This document shows positions 1 through 11,828 of a DNA stretch of 64,000 bases, in pieces. The DNA comes from Bryopsis sp. KO-2023. Its lineage: Eukaryota > Chlorophyta > Ulvophyceae > Bryopsidales > Bryopsidaceae. The stretch's first letter is position 1, and every line of letters starts with the position of its first letter. The notes beneath the pieces are model-generated. The model worked only from the letters and a program-made list of their open reading frames with translations. It made no database searches and had not been told where the DNA came from. Both the position numbers and the translations under genes were made by a program. The DNA lies in NCBI GenBank assembly GCA_030272585.1, contig BSYQ01000001.1:7951001-8015000 (forward strand). The letters are read 5' to 3'.

Positions 1-381
1 AGACCTCTGATCGGAACGACTTGCGAGGAGCAAGGGCAGAGAGCAATTCGACGTCTCATCATTTTGGTATTGAAACCAGTTCCTCCAGGGAGAATCAATA
101 GGAGAAAACCAGATTCCACAACACTCATAAACTGTCTTCTTTGGGCAAGATGTACCAAGAACGAGCAGCAAGTGACCTAGCTATGTGAATACAGACGGAG
201 GCTAGAGAATGGCCGAGGAGAGAACAAAAGTGGGAGGAAGATTTTCCACTTTGTATGGAGCAGAAAACGATGTTCTGTGTGGACTTTGGGGTGCGACCAA
301 GGGCCACTCCTTCAACAAAGCAAGGCCACCGTCGTGACCTTCCTCGACTGCAATCAGAGAAGGTTGCGCCACGGCACATAC

Positions 382-714
382 TTGATCGACTCTGAAGCTC
401 CTCGTCGATCTCTCGACGTCCCTTCCCTCCGTTCCCTTGTCCTGCTGATTCACAACTGCGTGCGCGTCGCTAACTGCCTTGGAAGGCCCGCAACCGCCCT
501 GGACTGCGCCATTCTCGTTTCTGGTGGCGAGTTTGTTGTCGGTCTTACAGCGAGCGTTCGTGTTGGGAGCGATTGTGATCTGACTTCCGTGACCCTCGAG
601 TCTCCGTCGTAACCTGGCGCGCTCCTCGAGAGGGGCACTACTGCTGGTGTTCAACGGAGGCTGCGACTCCTGCGTCTCATTTCGCCCACCTTGCGTCTTG
701 TTCTGAACAGACAT
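382..714 (-). CDS. First coding exon of an unrecognised protein, running off the left edge
   Basis: An open frame begins at the ATG at 714 and reads about 111 residues. It is rich in Gln, Asn, Ser, Arg and Gly and has no hydrophobic segment, so it looks like a disordered N-terminal region. It ends at a good donor (GTATGT at 381-376), and the frame beyond that point loses its coding character. The downstream exons must lie below 380 or outside the window; the 380 bases left of the donor gave no clear acceptor. I do not recognise the family. It is head to head with the PRA1 gene, whose ATG is only 170 bp away, so the two probably share a promoter region. Confidence 0.4.
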
Positions 715-884
715 CCAACCCTCGACTCGCCCCAAAACAACCCACGTTCGAAGAATTCGCCCAGCCCCAGCATATTTCGCTGTGCTGAAACCCTGCCGTA
801 CATTCTCGTACGACGTACACCAGCCCTGGTCGCTGTTCTCAAAACTAGAGACGAACGCACGCAAAGACGTCTTTTGCCGACACG

Positions 885-1977
885 ATGGCGCCGTTTGGTC
901 TGTTCGAGCCGCCGTTGCAGAGGACGCCGCTTTCTGCAGCGGTGCCGCTGGATGGTACCGAGCATCAAATGGGTTTGCGTCAGCTCGAACGCTTGAATCG
1001 CCAGACCCCCGGCGTTCGGACCCGCTACCGTCGCTACAAGGGCCCTTTCATCGAGTATCTAACTGTGGAGGACCTCAAAAAAGAGGCGCGTGAATGGAAC
1101 GATTTTCTTCACTGCAGCAAATCCGCGTTGGACTGCTACACGGTGCCGGGTTCTGTGGATGCGCTCGTGGAACGACTGGAAGAAAACATCGTCTATTACT
1201 TGGTGAGCGACAATAAGTTACAATAGAAAACAAGCGCTGGGTGGAGATGCTCTCGGCGTGACACCAAAGAAAAGACGTCGCCCTCAGAGTTGACGTTTTT
1301 CTGTACCTCCGCTTTGGCCCTGGGAGCGATGGTTTCTGGCTGATTTCCACTCATGAGTAGATATTTTTGACCAGGCATTGGAAAGTGTTTTGCGTCTTTC
1401 TAACAGAAATTCTTTCCACTGGTTGTGGTTGCAGCCCAATTATTTGCAGGTCATCGCAGCAATAACTTTTCTCATGTAAGTGCAATCTGATGGCTCCCTT
1501 CTCGATTCATGTGCGATTTGTTTTAGAACCCAGTCGATTTGCGAAAGTGCATCTTGATTTTTGTTGTGGAGGGTATTGTTGAGACAAACATTTGGAAAAA
1601 ATGGAGGATACTACTTAAAAGACGCTGACCAACTCAATTAGATTTGCCATACCATTTCCTTCCCACCAGCAATGGTGTCCAGGCCTGCCAAAAAGTATGA
1701 TCGAGTGGATGGTTGTGACCTGAAGGTTAGGACCATTTCACGGCCTTCTGGCTTCAGCCCTTCTGGCTTCCTATGCCTACTTCAAAGACAACGACCTGGT
1801 TCCGCCTCGACATGAACAGCTGCGCCAAGTTTTGGGGGTTGCCCTTCCCTTCCTGGCGGTCTGGTTGGCTGTTCTCACCCCGATTGCCTCGATTTTGTCC
1901 AGGGGCATCTTTTTTGGTTTGTGTTTGGTGTTTTCCCATGGCTCCCTTCATCGATCGCCTTCAGAGTTCCGGTACAG
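885..1977 (+). CDS. PRA1 family (prenylated Rab acceptor) membrane protein, C-terminal exon unresolved
   Basis: PRA1 proteins are small ER/Golgi membrane proteins that bind prenylated Rab GTPases in vesicle traffic. Exon 1 (885-1202) carries the cytosolic N-terminal part and ends in ENIVYYL. Exon 2 (1435-1475) continues PNYLQVIAAITFLM, giving the family's N-x-x-Y-Y...N-Y pattern before the first hydrophobic pair. The large exon ending at 1977 holds the second hydrophobic pair (ALPFLAVWLAVLTPIASIL, then a short Gly/Phe-rich stretch) and the closing HGSLHRSP, matching the family's H-x-x-x-R near the C terminus. Between 1476 and about 1750 the splicing is uncertain: a 12-nt microexon at 1683-1694 fits the frame. 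The last exon, after the donor at 1978, was not found with confidence; coding-like sequence around 2421-2510 is one candidate. Confidence 0.72.
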
Positions 1978-2914
1978 GTGAGAGAAGCAACCTTATTTCT
2001 GTTGGGACCTGATTCTGTTTGTGGTGATGTTTGTGTAGCCATATCCTCCGACTCCAGTTTTTCGTGAATGCATGGGGTGGTTTTTTTCCCACATATAGAA
2101 TGAAGTCAGTCAAATCGATGTCACTTGGCAAATTTTCCAATAGAAGCTTCCTTACAAACCCCTGCATTCGGCCCCCCAATAGTACATCCAAAAGGTGCCA
2201 ATCAGGGAGGGACATTGGCTCAGGATTTTGCTTTTTTGTCGGGTTTTTGCAGGCAACAGAATGGGGTCGTTCGTTGGGTGAAACGGGGACGGGCAGCTCC
2301 CGAGGGTGTTGTCCCTTTGCTTCATGATTTGAAAGTCAAGTTCAGGAATGCATGTGTTGATTGGAAGGGATGGCTGAGATGGAGAGTTTTTGAGTTGAGA
2401 GAATTTTTTATTAAGAAGAGGTGGATCCTTTCGGAGGCCTTGAAAAGCGGGTGGCGGCGAAAGCGGAGGACAGGTCTGACATCAGTGAGCTGAAGCAGAA
2501 GTTTCCCTGGAATGCAGGGTTTCATCCTTTTGTTGATGTGCTGACTGAGATAAGCCCAGGCAGTGGAGTGGGCTTATTGCTTGCTTATTTTGATGATGGT
2601 TTTGAGTTAGAGAATTTGCGTTTGATCCATCTGGAATTTTGGTTGGGTAGGGATTTTCATCACCTTTTTATTCTGACTGGTTTGTTTCAGGACCGGTTCA
2701 TCTATTGTCCTCTGGGATGTAGGGGGCCTCATGGCTGGTTTGCAGATGTATCATTGCCACTGGCAACAAGAACCATTTAAAATTCCTGTTCTATTGCTCC
2801 ATGACCCACCTGTTTTCATCGCCCTCAACACTGTTCCCGGTTGCTCTCACTAATGTGCTCAATGACTGCATCCCAATCCCCACCCAATTCCGAACAAAGC
2901 GACCACATTTAGAC
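1978..2914. other. Interval with possible 3' exon or UTR of the PRA1-family gene
   Basis: The segment has open + strand frames of about 120 codons (2125-2493 and 2421-2780), but neither matches a family I know and the acceptor that would join them to the PRA1 gene is unclear. The stretch reading DPFGGLEKRVAAKAEDRSD (about 2422-2480) is the most protein-like. The rest looks like UTR or spacer, and the region ends where the next gene's stop codon begins on the other strand. Confidence 0.3.
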
Positions 2915-3513
2915 TTATCGACTCGTTCCCTGTTCCAAACTGAGGTCGAGCTTTTCTAATTCTGACATGTCCATTCTTTCCAGCTCCAATTCGATCACTT
3001 CTGGTGTGGAATGCATGAGGTTCTCCAAATTCAAGATCATAGGCTTCGCTTGGCGTGGGTAGTGTTCGCTGTTCGAGTCAGGCTCATCCTCTGTAATATC
3101 ACAGTCGAATTGTAACGGCTTCCGTTCAGTTCCACATGTTGAATGGAGTTGTAACGCCCTTACTGCAATTAAGAGCGTTTGGTTCCATAACGCTTACCTG
3201 TTCTGAGCTTGGTAATATCAATGTCCCCTGCCCTCCAGCATGGTGGCTCGGACAAGGGTACGGCTGATGATGCTCGATGAAGCGAACTGATCATGCTTGC
3301 AGTGCGAGTTCTGGGAGTTTGTGATACAGAAATCCCACTCCCTGTACCACCCGAGCTTCCTGTTGAAGGCCTCCACCCAGTCGAAGCAGCGCTGGCAATC
3401 CTTGATCGAGCGGTCTGAATATCCCTGCACAGAACGTCGCTTCTGAAGAGGGGGTGCGATAGAGCAAAGTTTCCGTGGATGAGGTCGTGCTTCTGCGACT
3501 CGCCTGTAGACAA
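2915..3513 (-). CDS. Unrecognised Ser/Thr-rich protein with acidic C-terminal tail (3' exons only)
   Basis: Two exons join in frame. The first (3198 up to about 3506) encodes a Ser/Thr/Arg-rich stretch and ends at a GTAAGC donor. After a 35-base intron, exon 3162-2915 encodes an 82-codon acidic tail containing LQFDCDITEDEPDSNSEHYP and a Leu/Glu-rich helix (VIELELERMDMSELEKLDL), then TAA at 2917-2915. Phase is kept across the junction. Upstream, the frame is blocked by a stop near 3520, so another exon must precede it; an acceptor-like CTACAG lies near 3505. A second minus-strand frame overlapping this exon (3218-3751) is longer but ends without using the tail. I do not recognise the family. 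The 35-base intron is very short for this genome and lowers confidence. Confidence 0.42.
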
Positions 3514-4344
3514 ATTCTTCTATCGTTCCCCTCTTGTATGGGGTGGCGACGATGGCCTTTGGTGTCGAAGAGGGCCTTCGCTCCTGTCGATTTGCTGCCT
3601 CATTCGAGCAGCTGCAGTGGCTGCGCCCTGTTCGAGGGGTCTCACCAAAATGGCGGCGGTACTCTGTTTTGTAGAGTCGTGCGTCCAAAACAGCTCGAGC
3701 AAGAAAGTTGGAGGAAAAGCTGCATTGGGTCCTGATAAAATCACGATGCAATCCCTTTGCGTTCCTTGCTGAGAAAAAGGAGGGAGGAAGAGCTAGTCAA
3801 GTATGCTCACAGCGTTTCCACAGCGTTTCCTTACTTCTGATCACTGTGGGAGCTGGCAGGAGATATTCTTGACGTGCTCAATCTGGATGCTGCCAACAGA
3901 ATGGCAATTTGTCATTCTCTTGGACACAAGGCAATCCCGTACAAAATTGACAGCAACACGGGACAGCACCCAGTGGTACCCGTCTGACAATCTGCGCTGA
4001 CGCAGAGCTTATCGAGACTGCTCATGAGTGCTATATCAGTATCTTAAGGGGTCGAATGGAGAATTTGCACCAGGATGAATATATCTGGCAGAACGGATCT
4101 GCCTGACCTTTCAGGAAGGGAGAGTGATTGACTAGGTCAACAACAAAACTACCACACACGAATACCAGTCCGAAACTCACGACAGAACATCTACCCCCCA
4201 CACCACAGAATCACCCAGCATCCAATCATTGTCATCCTCCCCCAGTAAAAGCAACCTTCCTACTTTTATGCTCTTCTTGACCCAAGAAACTACAATCCCA
4301 ATATGTTCACTAAATATGTGTCAGATTTTCTCGATGCTCATCGC
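3514..4344. other. Interval without a supportable gene
   Basis: Short frames occur on both strands between 3514 and 3770 and may include the missing 5' exons of the minus-strand gene that ends at 2915; a donor-like ATTTTG/GTGAGA lies near 3650 on the minus strand. From about 3770 to 4344 I see only AT-rich sequence, probably the 3' flank of the beta-adaptin gene. Confidence 0.3.
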
Positions 4345-7300
4345 TCACGACAGCAGACGCCTCATGGCTGCAAATACTTGGGGCGCAAGATCAGGCCTCT
4401 CGCTCTTGCAAGCACAAGTCACGCCATGAGTGGCACGGGTGAATCGGAACTCCATCAGTAGCTGCGACCCCAGCTGTGGTCGAGCGGTCATGTACAGAGC
4501 CTCATTGCTGGAATTCGGCACCTGCAGGACAACCGGTCCAGGTGTCAGCACCTTGGTGGTTTGCTGAGAAAGAACCTCACCGTCAGTGTCTACCACAGAT
4601 GCCACATGAGCATGAAATCAAGAAAAAAATAGATGTCAACATCGGCCACAAAAGTGTCTTGACTCTCAACCTCCCGCGATTGGTGTGGAAAAAACACAGA
4701 AAAGCACGTTTGTTCAAATTTACCGGTCTGTGGGCCACAAGGAAGACATTCGATGCTTGCATTCGTTTGATCATGCTATCAACATCATTGATGACCACCC
4801 CGAGGACTTCAGAAATTTCGTTCTCCCCAGAAAGAGTCTTCCAGGCTGCCAAGAATGTAGACGGATCGATCGACCCATCTTCAACAAGCATCGCCTCCAA
4901 TGGAATGGAGTCCTGGAAGTACAGCACCCCGAGCTGGTTTGTCTTAATGGCCACTTGCAGGATTTCGTTTGCAGGGGGCGGAGTGGCTTTAGCATCGGAA
5001 GAAGTCAGGGCGATCGATGTGTTTCCAACCGCTCCAGGGTTGATGGTTCCGATGTCTAAAGTCTGAAAAAACACACACACACACACATGCTGAGAATCAA
5101 TGCTCCATACAACATATCACTACCAAAATGTCTGCCTCCCACGAACCCTCCAGCTAGACTTCGGCAATGTATTCAGACAGAACATCTGGATCCACACACA
5201 CGCACACATTCGTATTGTCACCTGGTTACCGGGCTGCAAACCGAACGAGTTGTTGTTCAACTGAATCATCAATCCATCGACAGGTCCTGCACTGTTGTTT
5301 GCAAACGACATGTTGTACATCATCTGGCCTCCTTGTCTGATAATCTGACTTCCGATGGACAGACCCTGCGCTTTGTCTGCTGGCAACACGATAGGATAGA
5401 TGGGGGTTCCGGCAGTTGGTACAGGGGCGGGACTTGGTGCACCTCCTCCACCCAGAAGATCGAACAAATCATCATTCGATGGCTGTGCTGGAACTGGGGC
5501 AGGTGCAGGGGCGGCTGCAAATGCTGGTTGGGGAGAACCCATCAAACCCAGGCCATCCAGCTCATCAATCATATTGTTCACTGGAATGGAAACACCAGGC
5601 TTCAGCTCAGGGCTGTGCCAGTTGAAATGCAACATTGTGAAAGCAAGCAGGTAGCCACAGATGTACAGGGGGGAATTTGGTTTGGGAGATATATAGTTTC
5701 AGGGACAGACCTGGAGCAGCTTGCATCGGTGCAGGAGCCGGCTGAACTGGAACAGGGTCACCCAAAAGATCTCCAAGAAGGTCCATTTGTGGAGCAGCAC
5801 CAGATCCACTTGCTGCACCGCCACTGGGAGCCTGAAATCACAGCCACATGGGTTAAAGGTAGAAAATCCAATGAATTTGTGTGTACTGCTGAACGGCTGG
5901 ATGCAGACATCAGCACTAGTGTGAACAATGAGGGGAGTGGGGGTGGAAAAGTCATTCAGCGGTGGTTTTCTCTGGTCGCATGAGAAAGTGGGATTTCATT
6001 TAGCAATGGGAAATGGGTTGTGTTCACTTAGGGAATTTGAGTCAGACGGGGGGAAAGGTGGCCGGAAACACAGTTGGATGTGGTGTTGGGAAATTTGATT
6101 GCTTCTTTTTCTGTGTTGTGTTGTAAGAACCATGTGCGGGAGAGTTTACACAGGCAAAAGTACCATACAGATGCAAAAAAGATGGAATTTGCTGTGTTCT
6201 AACCTCTGATGCCCCATCGATAGGAGAATCGGGTTCCTTTTTGTTGGACAGCTCTTCTGCTCTTTGCACAGCTAACCGTGTTCGGCTGATGAATGTGCCT
6301 GCAGGCTTATGGTACACCGACGCCAGGGTCGACATTTGCGACAAAAGCTCATCCAGAAGCAAGCCATCCAGATTGGAGCTATCGTCCGTAATGACCGGTT
6401 TGTCTGCCAAGACGATATCCTTTGCAGCCTGGTGTCATATCCAGAACACAGAAATCATTGGTTAAAATCCTTTCCCTTGTGTGTGGGAAATGATCAAGCT
6501 CCGAGTCGGTCTGTGCAACCTCCCAGGCTTGGTTTTACTGCAAAATGGAACTGCAAAAAGACACGGTGTGCAGGTATATGTTTTGAAGTCAGGATTCCAG
6601 AGATAGGAGCAGCACACCTCGGGATCTGTGCTGAGCAATCTCCAGTATACGAATGCTCTGTCACGCAGGTCAGGATTGTCGACCTCGCCAGTCGCGGCTG
6701 TCAAAACCAAAGAAATCATTCTTTGGGCAGTCTCGGTCGTCTTTTTCAAAAAGAGCTTCACTGTGGCAGTGAGGAGCTGCAACTGGACCTGAGAAACAGA
6801 CAACAATACAAGAATAAACCAAACCCACCGAAAAATAAAACATGCGAGTGCAATATATATATATATATATGTTGCAAAGCTAAGATAACAATTAAAAAAA
6901 ATGAGCGCAAATTTGTGTTTTGGTTCTACATTGATGAAGTTCTGAAGACTGAACACACAGAAAAAAACAACTATCAAGAGTCGATCGGCTATTTAAAACC
7001 TATCTCGGCTATTTAAAACCTATCTCGGTATTTTTCGTAAAATTCTGGTGATTGATCCTTACTGTCGCTGTTTCTTCTGGGAATGTTTCCAGAAAAGTTT
7101 CCAGCAATTCGTCAGCATTGTCGATCCTCTCGGCGTATTCCCCGATGATCCATATCATGGAAGCCTTAGCTTCAGGCTCGTCCAAGCTGTCCAAATTCTC
7201 GCACAGAGTAGCAATAATGGACTCATACTTGTTGGGGTATCTTCGGAAGATATCCTGAATTCAACCGCGCACAGACACTCACACTCCATTCAACACCCTG

Positions 7301-10295
7301 CTTGTCAGAGCTCCATTTTTCTAGCCTGCCTGGACTCCTGTTCATTGTTTATCGGCTTTAGTTGAGGTGCCTATTGAATCGGATTTCCCGTGAAACACAC
7401 CTTGATCACGATGATGCCCTCTTGCACCACATAGTTAACCTTCGTTTGGATAAGCTCCAGAAGCACATTTATACAGCGCTCCGCAGCCCTCTCCAAACTG
7501 ATAGCTGCCCGTCCAATGGCACGCACAGCCTAAGCAGAGGAAAGAAAGAATTGAAACCTCACTGTCACAGCTGCAAACCTTGATCTCCCTGTTCCTCAAG
7601 AATATGGAGGCAATTTTTTTGGAACCAGTCCTTGTCTTCTTACCTTTCGGACGAAGTCGACGTCGATTTCTTGGGCGTACTCCTTGAATTCCAGCAAGAC
7701 TTGGTCGATGTTTTCTGGGGTGGCCAGCTTGATCATGATTTCCAGTTTCTCCATTTTCACATAAATCGGGTCATTGTATTTGCAGAAGAACACCTGCCAA
7801 GCGAACGCCAACACTCATTCTACTTACCAAATAATTGACAAACTTTTTTTTCAACCCTGGGGAAAGCCTGCAATCATAAATGCACTTGGGAACAGTAGAG
7901 AAACATTTCTCATCCAAACATAGACCTTAATTAAATAAATTAATTAAAATAATTAAAAAAAAAATCTGCTCTCACCTTGACATCGTTGGTCAACACTTCC
8001 GAGCGTTTCTGAACGATGAGATTGATGTTTCTGAGGGCAACGTACTGGACCTCAGGTTCAGCACTGAGCAGCGTAACAAGAGGGGGTGCCATTTTCTTGC
8101 ACCATTGTTTGATGATTGCATCATCCTTAATCAAATCCATTTGTTTCATGACCACCTGAAACAACCAGCTCCTCCTTTTAAAAATAAAAAATAAAAATAT
8201 ATATTGCATGACACAAAGCATAATCATTTTCCTCTAATTTGACCAGCGAAATTCGACCACAAGCGCACCCAAGCAAAATCATGTTTTCAATTTTGTTTCG
8301 ATTGGAAGATTTGATTTCTACATGTTCGAATAATAAAAAACGTTTTTTTTACTAATGTCTGCAGATTTGTTTTCCAGCTTTTTTTTCTCGTGGGATGCCC
8401 AGAAAAGGGCAGGAAATTTGACGAGAAAAAGAAACCATTTTTACCTTGACTGCAGATAGCACCACAGCTCCATTGGCATGCTGCAATCGTGGCAACACCC
8501 TCTGAACAATGCTCTCTGCTTGTTGAGGGTCTTTTGGAATGTAAGATGCCATCGCATCCAAAATGAAAACCTGGTAATGCACCACACAGCATCCAGAATC
8601 AACGATCCCTCGAAAACCAAGCAAGCAGGGAAAAACCCGACATCAAAATATTGTACCCACCCCATTCAAGCCTCTAATATTATCAAAAATCATGGAGAAT
8701 TTGTGCTAAGAAGGAAAAAATTGGTGGTGGTGCTGCTGCTGGTGGGTGGAAAATTTTGGCTGAATGCACCGGTCTCACCTGACCCCATTCTGTACATTCA
8801 TTCAACGCTGCCAGGAGCTTGAACACCGCAGTGTTCGTCACTTGAAACACCTCCTTCCCACTCAGTTCCTGGATTTCTGCCAAAGCAGCCACAGCATTGG
8901 CTACCACCATGGGGTTCGAATCCTGAAGCATATCCTACAAACCCCCCCAAAAAAACACAAGCACGCACAAACAACCCAGGATTGTCAATGCCAAAACTTG
9001 AGCGGGAAGCTTCCAACTTCCACACAATTATTTTTGAAATTCGAGACGAATATATTTTGGGGCTTGATCGATTAGTCAGAAGATGGATTTTATTTTTTGC
9101 TTCCTTCTCACCCTCAAATGATCCAGAAATCCTCTGTCTTCCACAAGCTCCGGGTTAATGTCGTGCAGCTTCGCGACGCAAACTGCAGCAGTTTTTCTTA
9201 CGTATGGATCGTCATCCTGGGTTGCAAAATCCAACCATCAATGCCTTCCGTTACTCCATTCTCTTCCAAATTAAAAAATCAAATTGGAACATTTGCAGAC
9301 TTCACATTTTTCATCTAGAAAGCATTGGATGGACCTGATCCCTTAGAAAACAGGGGATATGGTTGCTTGCGAATGTGCATTTTTTGCGAATTTTTCAAGG
9401 GGGCCTACCTTCAAGCAGCGTTGCAAAGGATCGCACAGATACTCTGTGATTTTATCCACTCGAATGCATCCCATGGTTCTCACAGCTAATGCTCTTATCA
9501 GCGGATTTGGATCTTGAGAATCCTGCAATCAAATCCTCCACGAAATGAAGCCCTCAAAAATTTAATCTGAGACTTTGCTGCAAAGTCTCAAGAGTCCCTC
9601 CAGCAGTTTTTTCAAGTTATGACATCAAATAAGCCTGTGGTGTAGAAAAAATTGGGGAGGAGGGGGTTACCTTGACGAAGGTATTGACAGCCATTATAGC
9701 TAGATCTGGCTGAGACTTGGAGTAGTTGATCAGGTACAGATACACGAGCTTTTTCAGCTCGAGATCTTCCGTCTGCATGCAGTTGACCACGTCCGGAAAT
9801 AACTTTTCGACGTCCTTGCCGACGGTCATCGCTGCAATCGTCTTCTTGACAGCATCTTTCTTTTTGCTTTTGTCCAAGCTGCGTAACTCTTCGCTCAGCT
9901 CCTTGAGCTCGCCTGGCGGGGAGGAGATACGTCAGGGCAAGAGCCTTCGAAAATCAACCGACGTTTCCACACTCTTCGCGGTTTCTTCGCAATGGAGCGC
10001 GTGGACGACATGGGATCCATGTGTCAAAACGCTGTGCTCGCGCCTTACTCAGCGACCCCAGTTCCGCACAGTTTCTGGACTCGTTCGGTGTCTGCCCCTT
10101 TTAAAACTCTGACAGGGGCTGTTTCGAAGCATTTCGCAGTTTCCCTCGCTCGAAGATTTGTCGTCGAAGCGCAGATCCGCGACGATCAACGCGAGTGGCG
10201 TTTCGTAGCCGTACGTTTCCCCGGTCAGGTGAAAGATTCTGTTCGCTCGCGAACGCACCTCTCTTCGTCGTTGTGAAAAATTTGCTGTCCGTCAT
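4345..10295 (-). CDS. AP-1/AP-2 complex beta-adaptin
   Basis: This is the beta large chain of a clathrin adaptor complex, which links cargo and other adaptor chains to clathrin at the trans-Golgi or plasma membrane. The first coding exon (10259-10295) reads [12 protein letters not shown]; the next begins [20 protein letters not shown], the conserved beta start. HEAT-like trunk exons follow in order, including [21 protein letters not shown], then [19 protein letters not shown], with [13 protein letters not shown] further on. An Ala/Pro-rich hinge near 5400-5560 has an acidic DDLFDLLGG motif that could bind clathrin. The two-part appendage ends with [18 protein letters not shown] and a closing [15 protein letters not shown], closer to the plant AP1/2 beta ear than to the animal one. 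About fifteen introns, mostly T-rich, interrupt it. Plants use one beta type in both AP-1 and AP-2, so the complex is not assigned. Confidence 0.93.
6986..7025. repeat. Exact 20-bp tandem duplication in a beta-adaptin intron
   Basis: The unit CGGCTATTTAAAACCTATCT occurs twice head to tail, then a third copy begins (CGG) and diverges. It lies in an intron, close to the next exon edge. It looks like a recent replication-slippage duplication with no evident function. Confidence 0.9.
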
Positions 10296-10622
10296 GTTGA
10301 CTCTTGCCAACCGAACGACAACAGCGCAACCAGCACTGAAACCGAAAACTCCGAAACGCCCCGGGTGCGAAAAGGAACTCTCCGCTCCTTGTCTTGACTA
10401 ATTAGGCCTCAGCGAAAAAACCCACAAAAGCGGAAAAACAAACTCCACGAGTGTCGTCGTCCCACGATTTCTGTGGAAACTCGCAAGCCACCGTCTCGTC
10501 ATCTTAGTTGTTTGATTTGTCACCTTAGTATGAGTTGAGGTGTGGGGGGTGGGGGGAATGATGATGTTTTGAGGGCGGGCAGCTTTCTGTTGAGCATTCA
10601 GCACTGTTTGAGCAGTGTCGGA

Positions 10623-11257
10623 ATGGAGACACCACCCGCCCAGTCGAAAAACGACCCCGAAATCCGGAAAGAAATCGATCGACTGGGCATCGTTTGTTTC
10701 GATCCTCCCCTCCCCCCGGTCAGAGTGCCTAGAGATGCAGGGGGTTCATCCAGCCTGGTGGGGAAAAGGGAGTTTGCAGCAGATCGGCATTGGAAAAAGA
10801 AGCCAATTCGCTCCATGAGCTCATGGAATCCAGTAACGATTGGGATGCTGTGGCTGCACAGGGATTCCGGAGTGAAATTGAAAGGCATGCAGCCCAAGAC
10901 AGTTGCACCACTGAAGTCTTTCGAAAGTGCAAAGAGGGGGCAAGGTGACAACAGTGTGTTCCAAAAGAAGGATTGATGTTTTGATCTAGCTGGCAATCTC
11001 CTGTCTGATTCCATGAGGAACAGTGCAGGCAGGGATGTGCGGTGCAGGCGGCAAAGAAATGTAAGAGGCATTGGGCTCTGAAGATGGTCGGGTTCAAGGG
11101 TAAGAGGGATGTTCTTCTTTCAAGGCATGAAAAACTCAGAGTTGTTCGAAAATGGAGCTTTCTTACAGTTGGGTTTGAATGTTGTGTAGAGAGAGATTGG
11201 ACCGAAGTGGAAGGATGTGAAGAAGAATTCATGGTGGTATGGATCGTGGTGGCATGA
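10623..11257 (+). CDS. Unresolved gene: coding-like exon pieces, exact structure unclear
   Basis: An ATG at 10623 opens a frame beginning METPPAQSKNDPEIRKEIDR that stays open for about 118 codons. A different frame between about 10778 and 10944 reads as a far more typical amphipathic helix (ALEKEANSLHELMESSNDWD onward, with several Glu/Lys pairs) and ends at a CAAG/GTGACA donor. A downstream acceptor at about 11124 joins it in frame to a stretch ending at a TGA at 11255-11257. The phases of the first two pieces do not agree, so at least one splice site is misplaced. I do not recognise the product. The gene would be divergent from beta-adaptin, 327 bp apart. Confidence 0.3.
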
Positions 11258-11828
11258 GTCATGATTTCTAGGAAAGAGTTTGTGATTCAAGCATCAAGGT
11301 CGAATCGATTTCGTGCTCCTGCTGTGAAAATCATTGTGGGTTGCAGGGGTGCATTTCAGATGCAGAGGAGGGATGCAGGGCCCACGCAAAATCATTCTGT
11401 TCCGTCGCATTTCGGAATCCTGATGGAGGCAGAGAGAAGCATTGATCATTGATGTCAATTTTTGTAATTGAATTTTCTCAAAGTTCATCCTGACCTGAAC
11501 ACGGTTCGAATGGCGGTGATGATGCTTCCAATTACACTCCCCAAATATCTTCCGAGGCTGGTCCATGACCAAATCAAAATCCTCGCAAACGCGTGTTTAG
11601 CTCCATTTCCGACCCCAAAAGTGTTGTGTGCATTAATGGAAAAAAATGCAACTGAATCCCCCCCCCTTCCCCAGATAAAGAAATTCTAAAAGGACGTCCT
11701 GGTCCCTTCTCCCTCTCTCTATTCCTCTCATCTCTACAGACATCCGGCAAATTTTCCCCTCGTTCGAAAAGCCCCCACAATGTCAAAACCACCGACAAAA
11801 GAATTCTCGATTCGAAGCGAGGTTCTGT
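11258..11828. other. Interval without a supportable gene
   Basis: Only short unsupported frames are present. A pyrimidine-rich run at 11700-11740 and a short poly-C run near 11658 are the visible structures. The segment is the shared 3' flank of the unresolved + strand gene and the plastid L4 gene. Confidence 0.4.

Noticed and set aside
3218-3751. A 177-codon minus-strand frame overlapping the acidic-tail gene
   Set aside because: It ends without joining the downstream acidic exon, whereas the other frame joins it in phase; it is kept only as an alternative.
5087-5983. A 298-codon + strand frame opposite the beta-adaptin ear
   Set aside because: It crosses known minus-strand exons and introns with no splice logic of its own and has no family match.
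8913-8923. A tRNA B-box-like sequence (GGTTCGAATCC)
   Set aside because: It lies inside a beta-adaptin exon in the coding frame and no cloverleaf can be built around it.
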